This document shows positions 33,791-42,842 of a stretch of 64,000 nt of DNA, in pieces. Every line of letters begins with the position of its first letter. Within the stretch, counting starts at the first letter, position 1. The DNA is taken from contig NZ_WNNK01000029.1 of NCBI RefSeq assembly GCF_009724245.1, forward strand, positions 1 to 64,000, read 5' to 3'. This DNA is from Pseudomonas spelaei. GTDB taxonomy: Bacteria; Pseudomonadota; Gammaproteobacteria; Pseudomonadales; Pseudomonadaceae. A program made the translations under genes and the position numbers. The notes under the pieces are model-generated. The model worked only from the letters and a program-made list of their open reading frames with translations. It did no database searches and was not told where the DNA came from.

Positions 33791-36169
33791 TCACTTCCTT
33801 AACGTGGCGTTCAACCTTTGTTCGAGCGAGGTGAGGATATTTTGCGTCGTAGTATTCACCTCATCGTCATTAAGAGTGCGCGATGGATGCTGCCAGGTCA
33901 AGCCAACTGCAAGGCTTTTTCTATGCGGATCAATGCCTTTACCCTGATAGACGTCAAATAGCCTGAGGTCCGTCAGCCATTCCCCTGCATTTTCACGGAT
34001 TACGTCCAGAACAGCACTGGCCGCCACCTCACGATCTGCAATCAAGGCCAAGTCACGTCGCACTTCAGGGAAACGCGACAACTCGCTGAATTTAGGCATT
34101 TTGCCCGAGGCGACTTCAGCCAAGACTAGCTCAAAAACAAAGACCGGACGGTCGAGCCCGAGGGTTTTCGACAATTCAGGGTGGATGGCGCCGACGAAGC
34201 CCACCAGACGACCGTCCCGCTCGATACGTGCGGTCTGGCCTGGGTGCAACGCTGGGTGGCTGCCCGGAGCAAAAGTGAATGCATCCAGTGCACCGGCAAA
34301 GCCCAGCACCGCTTCCACATCAGCCTTGACGTCGAAGAAGTCCACGACATCGCGACCTTGCGCCCAGCCTTCAGGCAGGCGGCTACCGCACACCACGCCA
34401 GCCAGCATCGGCTCTTGCTTCAAGCCTTCCAGTTGACCAACGAACCGCAGGCCGCTTTCGAACATGCGCACACGGTCTTGCTGACGGTTCAGGTTATGGG
34501 AAAGTGCTTTCACCAGACCTGGCCACAAGGACGAACGCATGGCCGCCATGTCGTTGGAGATCGGGTTGGCCAGCAACAGCGGCTCAACGCCCGGGTTGAA
34601 CAGTTCGAACTGCTTCGGATCGATGAAGCTGTAGGTCACTGCTTCCTGATAACCACGGGCTACCAGCAGGCGACGCAGTTCAGGCAGATGCGCCCGAGCT
34701 TCGGCCTTGGGCTGCGGTGCCAGGCGGGCTTGCGGGTAGCGAACCGGCAGGCGGTTGTAGCCGTACAGGCGGGCCAGCTCTTCGATCAGGTCGACTTCCA
34801 GGCTGATGTCGAAGCGATGGCTTGGCACTTCTACACGCCACTGCCCTGCCCCATCGGCGCTGATGCCCAGGCCGAGGGCCGACAACAGACGCTCGATTTC
34901 AGCAGGCTCAATGACCAGGCCGAGCATTTGCTCAACGCGCTGGGCACGCAGGGTGATCGGGGCAATCGACGGCAGGTGCTGCTCGCTGACGGTCTCGATG
35001 ATCGGGCCCGCTTCGCCACCGGTGATCTCCAGCAGCAGGCCAGTGGCGCGCTCCATGGCTTCACGGGCCAGCTTCCAATCCACGCCACGCTCGTAGCGGT
35101 GCGAGGCGTCGGTGTGCAGGCCGTAGGAACGAGCCTTGCCAGCAACGGCGATCTGGTCGAAGAAAGCGCTTTCGAGGAATATGTCACGCGTGGTCGCGGA
35201 TACGCCGCTGTGCTCGCCACCCATTACACCGGCAATCGCCAGGGCACGAGAGTGGTCGGCGATCACCAGGGTGTCGCTGCGCAGGGTAACTTCCTGGCCA
35301 TCCAGCAGGACCAGCTTCTCGCCTTCCTCGGCCATGCGTACGCGGATGCCACCGTTGATTTCGGCGAGATCGAATGCGTGCAGCGGTTGGCCCAGCTCCA
35401 GCATCACGTAGTTGGTGATGTCGACCGCGGCGTCGATGCTGCGCACTTCGGCACGGCGCAGGCGCTCAACCATCCACAGCGGTGTTGGCTTGGACAGGTC
35501 GACATTACGGATGACCCGGCCCAGGTAACGTGGGCAGGCAGCTGGAGCGAGCACTTCGATCGAACGAACTTCGTCGTGGACCGCAGCCACTGCCGCTACC
35601 ACCGGACGCGTGACGGTCGCGGCGTACAGCGCGCCCACTTCACGGGCCAAACCGGCCAGGGACAGGCAGTCGCCGCGGTTCGGGGTCAGGTCGACCTCGA
35701 TGCTGGCGTCTTCCAGGTCCAGATAGACACGGATGTCCTGACCCACTGGCGCGTCGGCCGGCAGTTCCATGAGGCCGTCGTTGCCTTCACCGATCTGCAG
35801 TTCGGCTTGGGAGCACAACATGCCGTTGGACTCGACGCCCCGCAGCTTGGCTTTCTTGATCTTGAAGTCGCCCGGCAGTTCGGCACCGATCATGGCGAAT
35901 GGAATTTTCAGGCCCGGGCGCACGTTCGGCGCTCCGCACACAACCTGGAAGGTTTCTGCGCCATTACTGACCTGGCACACCCGCAATTTGTCGGCATCCG
36001 GGTGCTGCTCGGTGCTCAGCACCTCGCCCACCACCACGCCACTGAAAACACCGGCGGCCGGCGTAACGCTATCGACCTCAAGACCGGCCATCGACAAACG
36101 AGCAACCAGCTCGTCGCGATTTACCTGCGGGCTTACCCAGCCACGCAGCCATTGTTCACTGAATTTCAT
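33791..36169 (-). CDS. pheT: Phenylalanyl-tRNA synthetase beta subunit
   Basis: A 792-residue protein of normal length. It has the N-terminal tRNA-binding OB domain (VVVGEVLSTEQHPDADKLRV), B3/B4 editing domain, B5 domain and the C-terminal anticodon-binding fold (FPEVRRDLALIADREV). With PheS it makes the (alpha-beta)2 enzyme that charges tRNA-Phe. It lies 26 bp after pheS. Confidence 0.97.
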   Translation of the reverse strand: MKFSEQWLRGWVSPQVNRDELVARLSMAGLEVDSVTPAAGVFSGVVVGEVLSTEQHPDADKLRVCQVSNGAETFQVVCGAPNVRPGLKIPFAMIGAELPGDFKIKKAKLRGVESNGMLCSQAELQIGEGNDGLMELPADAPVGQDIRVYLDLEDASIEVDLTPNRGDCLSLAGLAREVGALYAATVTRPVVAAVAAVHDEVRSIEVLAPAACPRYLGRVIRNVDLSKPTPLWMVERLRRAEVRSIDAAVDITNYVMLELGQPLHAFDLAEINGGIRVRMAEEGEKLVLLDGQEVTLRSDTLVIADHSRALAIAGVMGGEHSGVSATTRDIFLESAFFDQIAVAGKARSYGLHTDASHRYERGVDWKLAREAMERATGLLLEITGGEAGPIIETVSEQHLPSIAPITLRAQRVEQMLGLVIEPAEIERLLSALGLGISADGAGQWRVEVPSHRFDISLEVDLIEELARLYGYNRLPVRYPQARLAPQPKAEARAHLPELRRLLVARGYQEAVTYSFIDPKQFELFNPGVEPLLLANPISNDMAAMRSSLWPGLVKALSHNLNRQQDRVRMFESGLRFVGQLEGLKQEPMLAGVVCGSRLPEGWAQGRDVVDFFDVKADVEAVLGFAGALDAFTFAPGSHPALHPGQTARIERDGRLVGFVGAIHPELSKTLGLDRPVFVFELVLAEVASGKMPKFSELSRFPEVRRDLALIADREVAASAVLDVIRENAGEWLTDLRLFDVYQGKGIDPHRKSLAVGLTWQHPSRTLNDDEVNTTTQNILTSLEQRLNATLRK

Positions 36170-36195
36170 CCTGCTCTCCTAAAGATTCGTTACGA

Positions 36196-37212
36196 CTAGC
36201 GAAATTGCGCGAGGAACCGCAAGTCGTTGTCGAAGAACAGACGCAAGTCATTCACGCCGTAACGCAGCATGGCCAGACGCTCAACGCCCATGCCGAAGGC
36301 AAAGCCCGAGAACTCTTCCGGGTCGATCCCGGACATACGCAGCACGTTGGGGTGAACCATGCCGCAGCCCATGACTTCCAGCCAGCCGGTCTGCTTGCAG
36401 ACACGGCAGCCTTTACCGCTGCACATCACGCATTCCATGTCGACTTCAGCGGACGGCTCGGTGAACGGGAAGTACGAAGGGCGGAAACGCACGGCCAGTT
36501 CTTTTTCGAAGAACACCCGCAGGAACTCTTCGATGGTGCCTTTGAGGTCGGCGAAATTGATGTCGCGATCAACCAGCAGGCCTTCAACCTGATGGAACAT
36601 CGGCGAGTGGGTGATATCGGAGTCGCTACGGTACACACGGCCTGGGCAGACGATGCGGATCGGCGGCTGCTGCGATTCCATGGTGCGGACCTGTACCGGC
36701 GAGGTATGGGTGCGCAACAGCATGTTCGCATTGAAATAGAAGGTGTCATGCATCGAACGGGCCGGGTGATGGCCTGGGATGTTGAGCGCCTCGAAGTTGT
36801 GATAGTCGTCTTCGACCTCAGGGCCTTCGGCGATGCCGTAGCCAATATGGGTGAAGAACTGCTCGATACGTTCCAGAGTCCGGGTAACCGGATGCAGACC
36901 GCCTGAGGTCTGGCCGCGGCCAGGCAGGGTCACGTCAATGGACTCGGCAGCGAGCTTGGCCGCAAGATCGGCCTCCTCGAACAATGCCTTGCGCGCATTG
37001 AGAACCTCTGTGACACGCTCCTTGGCAACGTTGATCAGCGCACCGACTTGCGGACGCTCTTCTGCCGGCAAATTCCCCAGGGTCTTCATCACCTGAGTCA
37101 ATTCACCCTTTTTGCCAAGGTAGTGAACCCGGATTTGCTCCAGGGCATTGATATCTTCTGCGCTTTGCACAGCCTCTAGTGCTTGAGAGACCAGCGCATC
37201 CAGGTTTTCCAT
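36196..37212 (-). CDS. pheS: Phenylalanyl-tRNA synthetase alpha subunit
   Basis: A 338-residue class II synthetase subunit. Motif 2 lies in PPIRIVCPGRVYRSDSDITH and motif 3 in GFAFGMGVERLAMLRYGV; the N-terminal coiled coil (LEQIRVHYLGKKGELTQVMK) binds tRNA. It is preceded by two strong hairpins in the gap after rplT. Confidence 0.97.
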   Translation of the reverse strand: MENLDALVSQALEAVQSAEDINALEQIRVHYLGKKGELTQVMKTLGNLPAEERPQVGALINVAKERVTEVLNARKALFEEADLAAKLAAESIDVTLPGRGQTSGGLHPVTRTLERIEQFFTHIGYGIAEGPEVEDDYHNFEALNIPGHHPARSMHDTFYFNANMLLRTHTSPVQVRTMESQQPPIRIVCPGRVYRSDSDITHSPMFHQVEGLLVDRDINFADLKGTIEEFLRVFFEKELAVRFRPSYFPFTEPSAEVDMECVMCSGKGCRVCKQTGWLEVMGCGMVHPNVLRMSGIDPEEFSGFAFGMGVERLAMLRYGVNDLRLFFDNDLRFLAQFR

Positions 37213-37230
37213 GTACAGACTCCAGATACA

Positions 37231-37266
37231 AAATAGGGGAAGAGCTTGAAGGCTCTTCCCCTATTT
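37231..37266 (-). terminator. Hairpin / possible attenuator before pheST
   Basis: On the minus strand AAATAGGGGAAGAGC-CTTCAA-GCTCTTCCCCTATTT is a perfect 15-bp stem ending in a short T-run. A second stem of about 8 bp lies at 37281-37304, between it and rplT. Together they could end ribosomal-protein transcripts or attenuate pheST. I see no phenylalanine-rich leader peptide before it. Confidence 0.6.
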
Positions 37267-37321
37267 AAGACGTTTAACACCTTGGGCCACGGAAGCGGCC
37301 CAGGGTGACTGTCGGGGGTAC

Positions 37322-37678
37322 TTAAGCCAAGGTGGCTTTAGCTTTCTCGACAATCGCAGCAAACGCCGCTTTTTCGTTCACTGCCAGATCAGCCAGAACC
37401 TTACGGTCGATCTCGATGGACGCTTTTTTCAGGCCAGCGATGAAACGGCTGTAGGACAGACCGTTAACACGAGCACCAGCGTTGATACGAGCGATCCACA
37501 GAGCGCGGAACTGACGTTTTTTCTGACGACGGTCACGGTAGGCGTATTGGCCAGCCTTGATAACCGCTTGCTTGGCAACACGGAATACGCGTGAACGCGC
37601 GCCGTAGTAGCCTTTAGCAAGTTTCAGAATTTTTTTGTGGCGCTTACGCGCCATGACGCCACGCTTTACACGAGCCAT
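37322..37678 (-). CDS. rplT: 50S ribosomal protein L20
   Basis: A 118-residue basic protein with the usual start MARVKRGVMARKRHKKILKL and RIDRKVLADLA-like end (here IEIDRKVLADLAVNE). It binds 23S rRNA early in assembly. In other bacteria L20 represses its own operon. It follows rpmI by 28 bp. Confidence 0.97.
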   Translation of the reverse strand: MARVKRGVMARKRHKKILKLAKGYYGARSRVFRVAKQAVIKAGQYAYRDRRQKKRQFRALWIARINAGARVNGLSYSRFIAGLKKASIEIDRKVLADLAVNEKAAFAAIVEKAKATLA

Positions 37679-37706
37679 GAGTTACTTCCTCTATTCTTAA
37701 CTAAAA

Positions 37707-37901
37707 TTAACGAAGGCGCAGCATGCGCTCGACTTTTGCCACGTCAGACGGATGCAGCAAGCTGCTACCGCGCAGTTGACGCTTACGCTTGGTCGACATT
37801 TTAGTCAGGATGTGGCTCTTGAAAGCGTGCTTGTGCTTGATACCGTTAGCAGTTTTCAGAAACCGCTTAGCAGCACCACTTTTAGTCTTCATCTTTGGCA
37901 T
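37707..37901 (-). CDS. rpmI: 50S ribosomal protein L35
   Basis: A 64-residue protein: MPKMKTKSGAAKRFLKTANG at the start and SDVAKVERMLRLR at the end, full length for the family. It lies between infC and rplT. Confidence 0.97.
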   Translation of the reverse strand: MPKMKTKSGAAKRFLKTANGIKHKHAFKSHILTKMSTKRKRQLRGSSLLHPSDVAKVERMLRLR

Positions 37902-37960
37902 GTTCGGTACTCCGCATTCAGTTGATAAACATAATCAGAAGGCCTGCCGTGCCCTATTGA

Positions 37961-38512
37961 TTACTTCTTCTTTTTCGGGGCGATGACCATAATAAGCTGG
38001 CGTCCTTCCATCTTAGGATGCTGTTCGACCGAACCGTACTCGAGCAGGTCAGCTTCAACCCGCTTGAGGAGTTCCATCCCCAGCTCCTGGTGGGCCATCT
38101 CACGGCCGCGGAATCGCAAGGATACCTTGGCCCTGTCCCCATCACTCAGGAAACGTACCAGGTTGCGCAGTTTTACCTGGTAATCCCCTTCCTCCGTCCC
38201 TGGACGAAACTTGATTTCTTTTACTTGAATCTGCTTCTGGTTCTTCTTCGCTGCGGCAATCTGCTTCTTCTTCTCGAAGATCGACTTGCCGTAGTCCATC
38301 ACCCGGCAAACGGGTGGGATTGCGTCGGCGGAGATTTCCACCAGGTCCAATTTGGACTCTTCAGCAATACGAAGCGCTTCATCAATCGAGACGATGCCAA
38401 TCTGCTCGCCGTCAGCGCCAATTAACCGAACCTCGCGTGCCGAGATATTCTCGTTGATCGGGGCTTTCGGTGCAGCTCGTTTATCTTGTCTCATTTCACG
38501 CTTAATAATAAT
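37961..38512 (-). CDS. infC: Translation initiation factor IF-3 (ATT start)
   Basis: A 183-residue protein when begun at the ATT at 38512; the first ATG is six codons in. The extended N-terminus (M)IIKREMRQDKR is as in P. aeruginosa and GGAG lies just upstream. The rare AUU start is the known basis of IF-3 autoregulation in E. coli: free IF-3 rejects its own non-standard start. The ATT also overlaps the thrS stop (TAA), so the two genes are joined. Body motifs include PVCRVMDYGKSIFEKKK and ISLRFRGREM-like VSLRFRGREMAHQELG. Confidence 0.92.
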   Translation of the reverse strand: MIIKREMRQDKRAAPKAPINENISAREVRLIGADGEQIGIVSIDEALRIAEESKLDLVEISADAIPPVCRVMDYGKSIFEKKKQIAAAKKNQKQIQVKEIKFRPGTEEGDYQVKLRNLVRFLSDGDRAKVSLRFRGREMAHQELGMELLKRVEADLLEYGSVEQHPKMEGRQLIMVIAPKKKK

Positions 38513-40434
38513 TACTCCGAATCTGGGCGACCACGCCGGGAAACCGCTTGCGCGAGGAACTCAGCGAACTGGGCGACGGGCATCGAGCCCAGGTCAGCAC
38601 CTTCACGAGTACGCACAGCGACAGTCTGCATCTCGACTTCCCGATCTCCGATAACCAAAAGATAGGGAACCTTGAGCAAAGTATGCTCGCGGATTTTAAA
38701 GCCGATCTTTTCATTTCTCAAGTCAGACTTGGCACGAAATCCGCTTTCATTGAGAATTTTTTCAACTTCAGCGGCAAAATCTGCCTGTTTATCAGTGATA
38801 TTCATGATCACTGCCTGGGTCGGAGCCAGCCACGCAGGGAACGCACCCTCGTAGTGCTCGATCAGGATCCCGACAAATCGTTCGAAGGATCCAAGGATCG
38901 CCCGGTGCAACATAACCGGGTGCTTGCGACTGTTGTCTTCGGAGACGTATTCGGCTCCCAAACGGATCGGCAGGTTAAAATCGAGCTGCAAAGTACCACA
39001 TTGCCAGACACGGCCAAGACAATCTTTCAGCGAGAACTCGATCTTCGGACCGTAGAACGCCCCCTCACCCGGCTGCAAATCGTACGCAAGGCCCGCACTA
39101 TCAAGGGCGGCGGCCAGTGCAGATTCGGCGCGATCCCACAGCTCGTCGGAACCGACGCGTTTTTCCGGACGAGTGGACAGCTTCATTTCGACTTCGGTAA
39201 AGCCGAAATCGCGGTAGACGTCCATGGTCAGCTTGATAAACGCTGCGGATTCAGCCTGCATCTGCTCTTCGGTGCAGAAGATGTGGGCGTCGTCCTGAGT
39301 AAAGCCACGCACGCGCATGATGCCGTGCAACGCACCCGATGGCTCGTTACGGTGGCAGGCACCGAATTCGGCCAGACGCAGCGGCAGCTCGCGGTAGCTC
39401 TTCAGGCCTTGGTTGAAAACCTGCACGTGGCACGGGCAGTTCATTGGCTTGATGGCGTAGTCGCGGTTTTCCGACTGGGTGGTGAACATGTTGTCGGCGT
39501 AGTTGGCCCAGTGCCCGGATTTCTCCCACAGGCTGCGGTCAACGACCTGGGGAGTCTTGATCTCCAGGTAACCGTTGTCGCGCTGAACCTTGCGCATGTA
39601 CTGCTCGAGCACCTGATACAGGGTCCAGCCGTTCGGGTGCCAGAACACCATGCCCGGCGCTTCTTCCTGGAGATGGAACAGGTTCAGGCGCTTGCCGATC
39701 TTGCGGTGGTCGCGTTTTTCGGCTTCTTCGATGCGCTGGATATAGGCCGCCAGCTGCTTCTTGTCAGCCCAGGCAGTACCGTAGATCCGCTGCAGTTGTT
39801 CATTCTTCGCATCACCGCGCCAGTAGGCACCGGACAGCTTGGTCAGCTTGAACGACTTGAGGAAGCGCGTATTCGGCACGTGCGGGCCACGGCACATGTC
39901 GACGTATTCTTCGTGGTAGTACAGGCCCATGGCCTGCTCGTCCGGCATGTCTTCCACCAGGCGCAGCTTGTAGTCTTCGCCACGGGCGCTGAACACGTCG
40001 ATCACTTCGGCACGCGGAGTGACTTTCTTGATGACGTCGTAATCTTTCTCGATCAGCGCGTGCATGCGCTGTTCGATGGCCGCCAGGTCGTCCGGAGTGA
40101 AGGGACGCTCATAGGCGATGTCGTAATAGAAGCCTTCATCGATGACCGGGCCGATGACCATCTTCGCCGTCGGGTACAGCTGCTTGACCGCGTGGCCAAT
40201 CAGGTGCGCGCAAGAGTGGCGAATGATCTCCAGCCCCTCTTGATCCTTGGGCGTAATGATTTGCAGGCTGGCATCAGAGGTGATCAGGTCGCTGGCGTCA
40301 ACCAGCTTGCCGTCGACCTTGCCGGCCACGGTGGCCTTGGCCAGGCCTGCACCAATGGATGCGGCGACCTCGGCTACGGAAACCGGATGATCGAATGAAC
40401 GTTGACTGCCGTCGGGAAGAGTAATAGTTGGCAT
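38512..40434 (-). CDS. thrS: Threonyl-tRNA synthetase
   Basis: A 640-residue class II synthetase. Order: TGS domain (MPTITLPDGSQRSFDHPVSV), the editing domain with HSCAHLIGHAVKQLYP and the second zinc-type histidine site, catalytic core (KPMNCPCHVQVF, GRVWQCGTLQLDFNLP), and C-terminal anticodon domain. The ATG at 40434 has AGGAGG just upstream and gives the standard length. The 370-bp region between it and the next gene (40435-40804) shows only a small hairpin at about 40531-40550 (CCTGCC...GGCAGG) and no gene. Confidence 0.97.
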   Translation of the reverse strand: MPTITLPDGSQRSFDHPVSVAEVAASIGAGLAKATVAGKVDGKLVDASDLITSDASLQIITPKDQEGLEIIRHSCAHLIGHAVKQLYPTAKMVIGPVIDEGFYYDIAYERPFTPDDLAAIEQRMHALIEKDYDVIKKVTPRAEVIDVFSARGEDYKLRLVEDMPDEQAMGLYYHEEYVDMCRGPHVPNTRFLKSFKLTKLSGAYWRGDAKNEQLQRIYGTAWADKKQLAAYIQRIEEAEKRDHRKIGKRLNLFHLQEEAPGMVFWHPNGWTLYQVLEQYMRKVQRDNGYLEIKTPQVVDRSLWEKSGHWANYADNMFTTQSENRDYAIKPMNCPCHVQVFNQGLKSYRELPLRLAEFGACHRNEPSGALHGIMRVRGFTQDDAHIFCTEEQMQAESAAFIKLTMDVYRDFGFTEVEMKLSTRPEKRVGSDELWDRAESALAAALDSAGLAYDLQPGEGAFYGPKIEFSLKDCLGRVWQCGTLQLDFNLPIRLGAEYVSEDNSRKHPVMLHRAILGSFERFVGILIEHYEGAFPAWLAPTQAVIMNITDKQADFAAEVEKILNESGFRAKSDLRNEKIGFKIREHTLLKVPYLLVIGDREVEMQTVAVRTREGADLGSMPVAQFAEFLAQAVSRRGRPDSE

Positions 40435-40804
40435 GGCGCCTCCTCTCCTAGTGGTGACCCCTACCAAAGGTCACGTGGGTTGGGATGAGCCAGTACAAGA
40501 TCCAACACCAGGCCGTTCAGTGATGAACGCCTGCCTTACAGCGGCAGGAGCCTTGCGGCCAACCGATAATCGAACCAGAGTGACTGGAGTTAAACAAAAG
40601 ACCCTGGCACGGCGGCAATATGGCACGCCGAAAAATAGCCAAGAGAGGGATGCTAGCACAGATGAACGGTCATCGCGTCGGCGACGCCTCGGTGAAAAGC
40701 AAATTCCGGGAATTTAAGCCCACAAGTGAACTTGGGCTGTACGCAGGGCCTCAAAGACACAGAGAATCGTCATTCCACCCACGACCTCCAGGGAGCATCT
40801 CCTT

Positions 40805-41110
40805 ATGCGTCTTAAACATTTATTGGCTCTCGCCGCCCCATTTGCCCTACTGCTGCCACTGAGCGTACAGGCCGCTTGGCCGGAAGGCGGGAAAAGCTCT
40901 TTCCAGCAGGATTGCCAGAAAGGCGCCATGCAGAACCCCAATGTTAATCCAGCACAGGCCAAAGCCCATTGTGAGTGCGGCGCAAATGCGCTTGAAAAGA
41001 ACTTCAGCAAAGAAGAGCTCAGCAAGCTGATGGACAGAAACACCCCACCTGACAACGCTCTGCTCGCAAAAGCGCAAAGCGCTATCCAGTCCTGCAAAGT
41101 CGTTAAATAA
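40805..41110 (+). CDS. Small secreted protein, cysteine-bearing
   Basis: A 101-residue protein with a clear signal peptide (MRLKHLLALAAPFALLLPLS, cleavage near VQA-AWPEG). The mature ~80 residues hold four cysteines (one in FQQDCQKG, two in AHCECGA, one in SCKVV) that may form disulfides in the periplasm. I do not recognise the family. A terminator-like hairpin lies at 41224. Confidence 0.75.
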   Translation: MRLKHLLALAAPFALLLPLSVQAAWPEGGKSSFQQDCQKGAMQNPNVNPAQAKAHCECGANALEKNFSKEELSKLMDRNTPPDNALLAKAQSAIQSCKVVK

Positions 41111-41223
41111 GTACTGAGGTCATGGCCAGAGGCCAGTTTGGCGTAATAAACCAGCTGAAAAACTGCCATTTCTCACAATTTACACAGCTTTTACGGCTTT
41201 TTTTAACAGCTGATATTTCGCTC

Positions 41224-41247
41224 AAAAGCCCCGTAAATCGGGGCTTT
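41224..41247 (+). terminator. Terminator-like hairpin
   Basis: AAAGCCCCG-TAAAT-CGGGGCTTT is a perfect stem and short loop about 115 bp after the small secreted protein gene. It has only a short T-run. Confidence 0.65.
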
Positions 41248-41402
41248 CAGCCACACAAGGCACGAAACACAACGCGATTGATTAGCAAACAATGCCTTGG
41301 GGGGGCTCCCAAGCCGAACATTTCGACTATGATACCCCGGTGTGCCCAGTTGGCCTGAGCAGCACAGTACTACTGAAAATATATGTTTCTTGGAGATACA
41401 CC

Positions 41403-41615
41403 ATGTCTAATCGCCAAACCGGCACCGTTAAATGGTTCAACGATGAAAAAGGCTTCGGCTTCATCACTCCTCAAGGTGGCGGTGACGACCTGTTCGTACA
41501 CTTCAAAGCTATCGAAAGCGACGGTTTCAAAAGCCTGAAAGAAGGCCAAACCGTTTCCTTCGTGGCTGAGAAAGGCCAAAAGGGTATGCAAGCTGCACAG
41601 GTTCGCCCAGAGTAA
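41403..41615 (+). CDS. Cold-shock protein of the CspA/CspD family
   Basis: A 70-residue single-domain protein. It carries both RNA-binding motifs: GFGFIT and LFVHF. This class binds single-stranded RNA as a chaperone, often under cold or growth control through a long untranslated leader; about 150 bp of AT-rich leader lies upstream. Which csp paralogue it is cannot be told. Confidence 0.93.
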   Translation: MSNRQTGTVKWFNDEKGFGFITPQGGGDDLFVHFKAIESDGFKSLKEGQTVSFVAEKGQKGMQAAQVRPE

Positions 41616-41630
41616 TTTCTGCGCTGATCT

Positions 41631-41662
41631 AAAAAACCCCGTCCATGTGACGGGGTTTTTTA
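41631..41662 (+). terminator. Terminator of the cold-shock gene
   Basis: AAAAAACCCCGTC-CATGT-GACGGGGTTTTTT, a strong stem with a T-run, 16 bp after the stop codon. Confidence 0.9.
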
Positions 41663-41687
41663 TGGGCGCTGCAAAAGCGGTAGGCAA

Positions 41688-42008
41688 TCAGCCACAGTTG
41701 ACGCGGGTGATCACCAGGTTGTCGTCAGCGTTGAGGTTCAGGCGATCGGAACGGTATTCCAGGGTGATCATGTCGTTGGGCTTGAGAATCCGTGCGTTCT
41801 GCGCACCGGCGCGAGTGCGAGCCTGCTCCAGCAATTGGGGTGAGGCTTTCTGGCCGATCGTGAACTCGGCAGCCTTCGCCTCACAGCGGCTATGACCTGA
41901 ATCGGCCACGGCGGCATCTTTGGCCGGCCCAGAGGTACCTGGAGTGCTGCAGCCCGTCAAAACGAGCGCAGCGAACAAGGTACCGAATGATGCGAGCTTC
42001 CAAGGCAT
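41688..42008 (-). CDS. Lipoprotein with I78-type peptidase-inhibitor domain
   Basis: A 106-residue lipoprotein. The lipobox is LVLTG-C near residue 19. The C-terminal part (RARTRAGAQNARILKPND-like QARTRAGAQNARILKPNDMI, then RLNLNADDNLVITRVNCG) matches the potato-inhibitor-like I78 family, which inhibits serine proteases. AAAGGAGG lies five bases before the ATG at 42008, fixing the start. It would be in the cell envelope and may guard against host or own proteases. Confidence 0.75.
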   Translation of the reverse strand: MPWKLASFGTLFAALVLTGCSTPGTSGPAKDAAVADSGHSRCEAKAAEFTIGQKASPQLLEQARTRAGAQNARILKPNDMITLEYRSDRLNLNADDNLVITRVNCG

Positions 42009-42152
42009 GAAGCCTCCTTTGAGAAAAATGGACAGAGTGCGTGCGACAGCAATTTCGAGGATAGGTTTCAGAAATGTAACCAAGCCGCGACAAGTCTGCC
42101 TGACTCGGCGTCAGGTCTTTGCGAATCAATCGTCACCAGATATGAACAGGCG

Positions 42153-42458
42153 TCAGTAGATATCGATGTAGTCAAACGGCGGCTTTGGCCAGTTCTGCTT
42201 CAGCGCATTGAAAATCTGCATGACCCACACTTCATCGCTGGCTGCCACGTTACCGACATAACCGGAACCGGCCGCCCAGGTCTCCAGGCGAAACAGCAGC
42301 CCCTCGATATCAACCCCTCCCACGACGCCCGAAGAGATGTAGGCAATGCCGTCTTTGGTGACCCGCAGTTGGGTGTGAGCGTTGTCGCTGGCCGACGCAA
42401 GCATCTGACGAACAGCGTCCAGTGTCAGGCTCTCGGGGTTGTTCAAATCGATCTGCAC
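42153..42458 (-). CDS. Conserved hypothetical small protein
   Basis: A 101-residue soluble protein, acidic, with a GTG start at 42458 after AGGA. The sequence MQIDLNNPESLTL, then AYISSGVVGGVDIEGLLFR has no family I can name. It stands alone between the I78 lipoprotein and the next gene. Real coding is supported by codon use and a sensible start. Confidence 0.6.
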   Translation of the reverse strand: MQIDLNNPESLTLDAVRQMLASASDNAHTQLRVTKDGIAYISSGVVGGVDIEGLLFRLETWAAGSGYVGNVAASDEVWVMQIFNALKQNWPKPPFDYIDIY

Positions 42459-42596
42459 GCGGCTTGTCCTGGCAATTAAACAGGCCAACAGTGTCGCACA
42501 GCCCTCCCGTCATGCCTAAGTAGCAGTGCCAAACACCGTGCAAAATGGTTAACTCGCCAGGCTAGACGTTGCCCAACCCAGACTGGCGAGATATCC

Positions 42597-42809
42597 ATGA
42601 CCATCGTAAGCATCCATGCCGACATCAAAGCCAAGTGGCCCCAAGGGCAAGGTTCCTACAGCCCTGGCACTCCTGAAGAGCTGGCAATCATTGGCATAGA
42701 CCTGCTGGTCAAGGAGCTGGGAACCCAGGCGGCGCAAGCTTTCATCGGCCAGGTATTCGAAAAATACCCGGCCGATCACATGGGGGCACAAGACCCCGAG
42801 CGTGAGTAA
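42597..42809 (+). CDS. Conserved hypothetical small protein
   Basis: A 70-residue protein, MTIVSIHADIKAKWPQGQG..., without a signal peptide. A helical middle (PEELAIIGIDLLVKELGTQA) is followed by a Pro/Asp/Glu-rich end. I do not recognise it; it faces the nucleoside hydrolase convergently. Confidence 0.55.
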   Translation: MTIVSIHADIKAKWPQGQGSYSPGTPEELAIIGIDLLVKELGTQAAQAFIGQVFEKYPADHMGAQDPERE

Positions 42810-42842
42810 GACCCGGCCGGCGAACGCCGACCGACAAGCGTT

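Noticed and set aside
34181..36199. Long open frame antisense to pheT
   Set aside because: The opposite strand encodes a full-length PheT; the antisense product has no recognisable motif.
38548..40398. Long open frame antisense to thrS
   Set aside because: ThrRS motifs on the other strand are complete; this is a codon-bias shadow.
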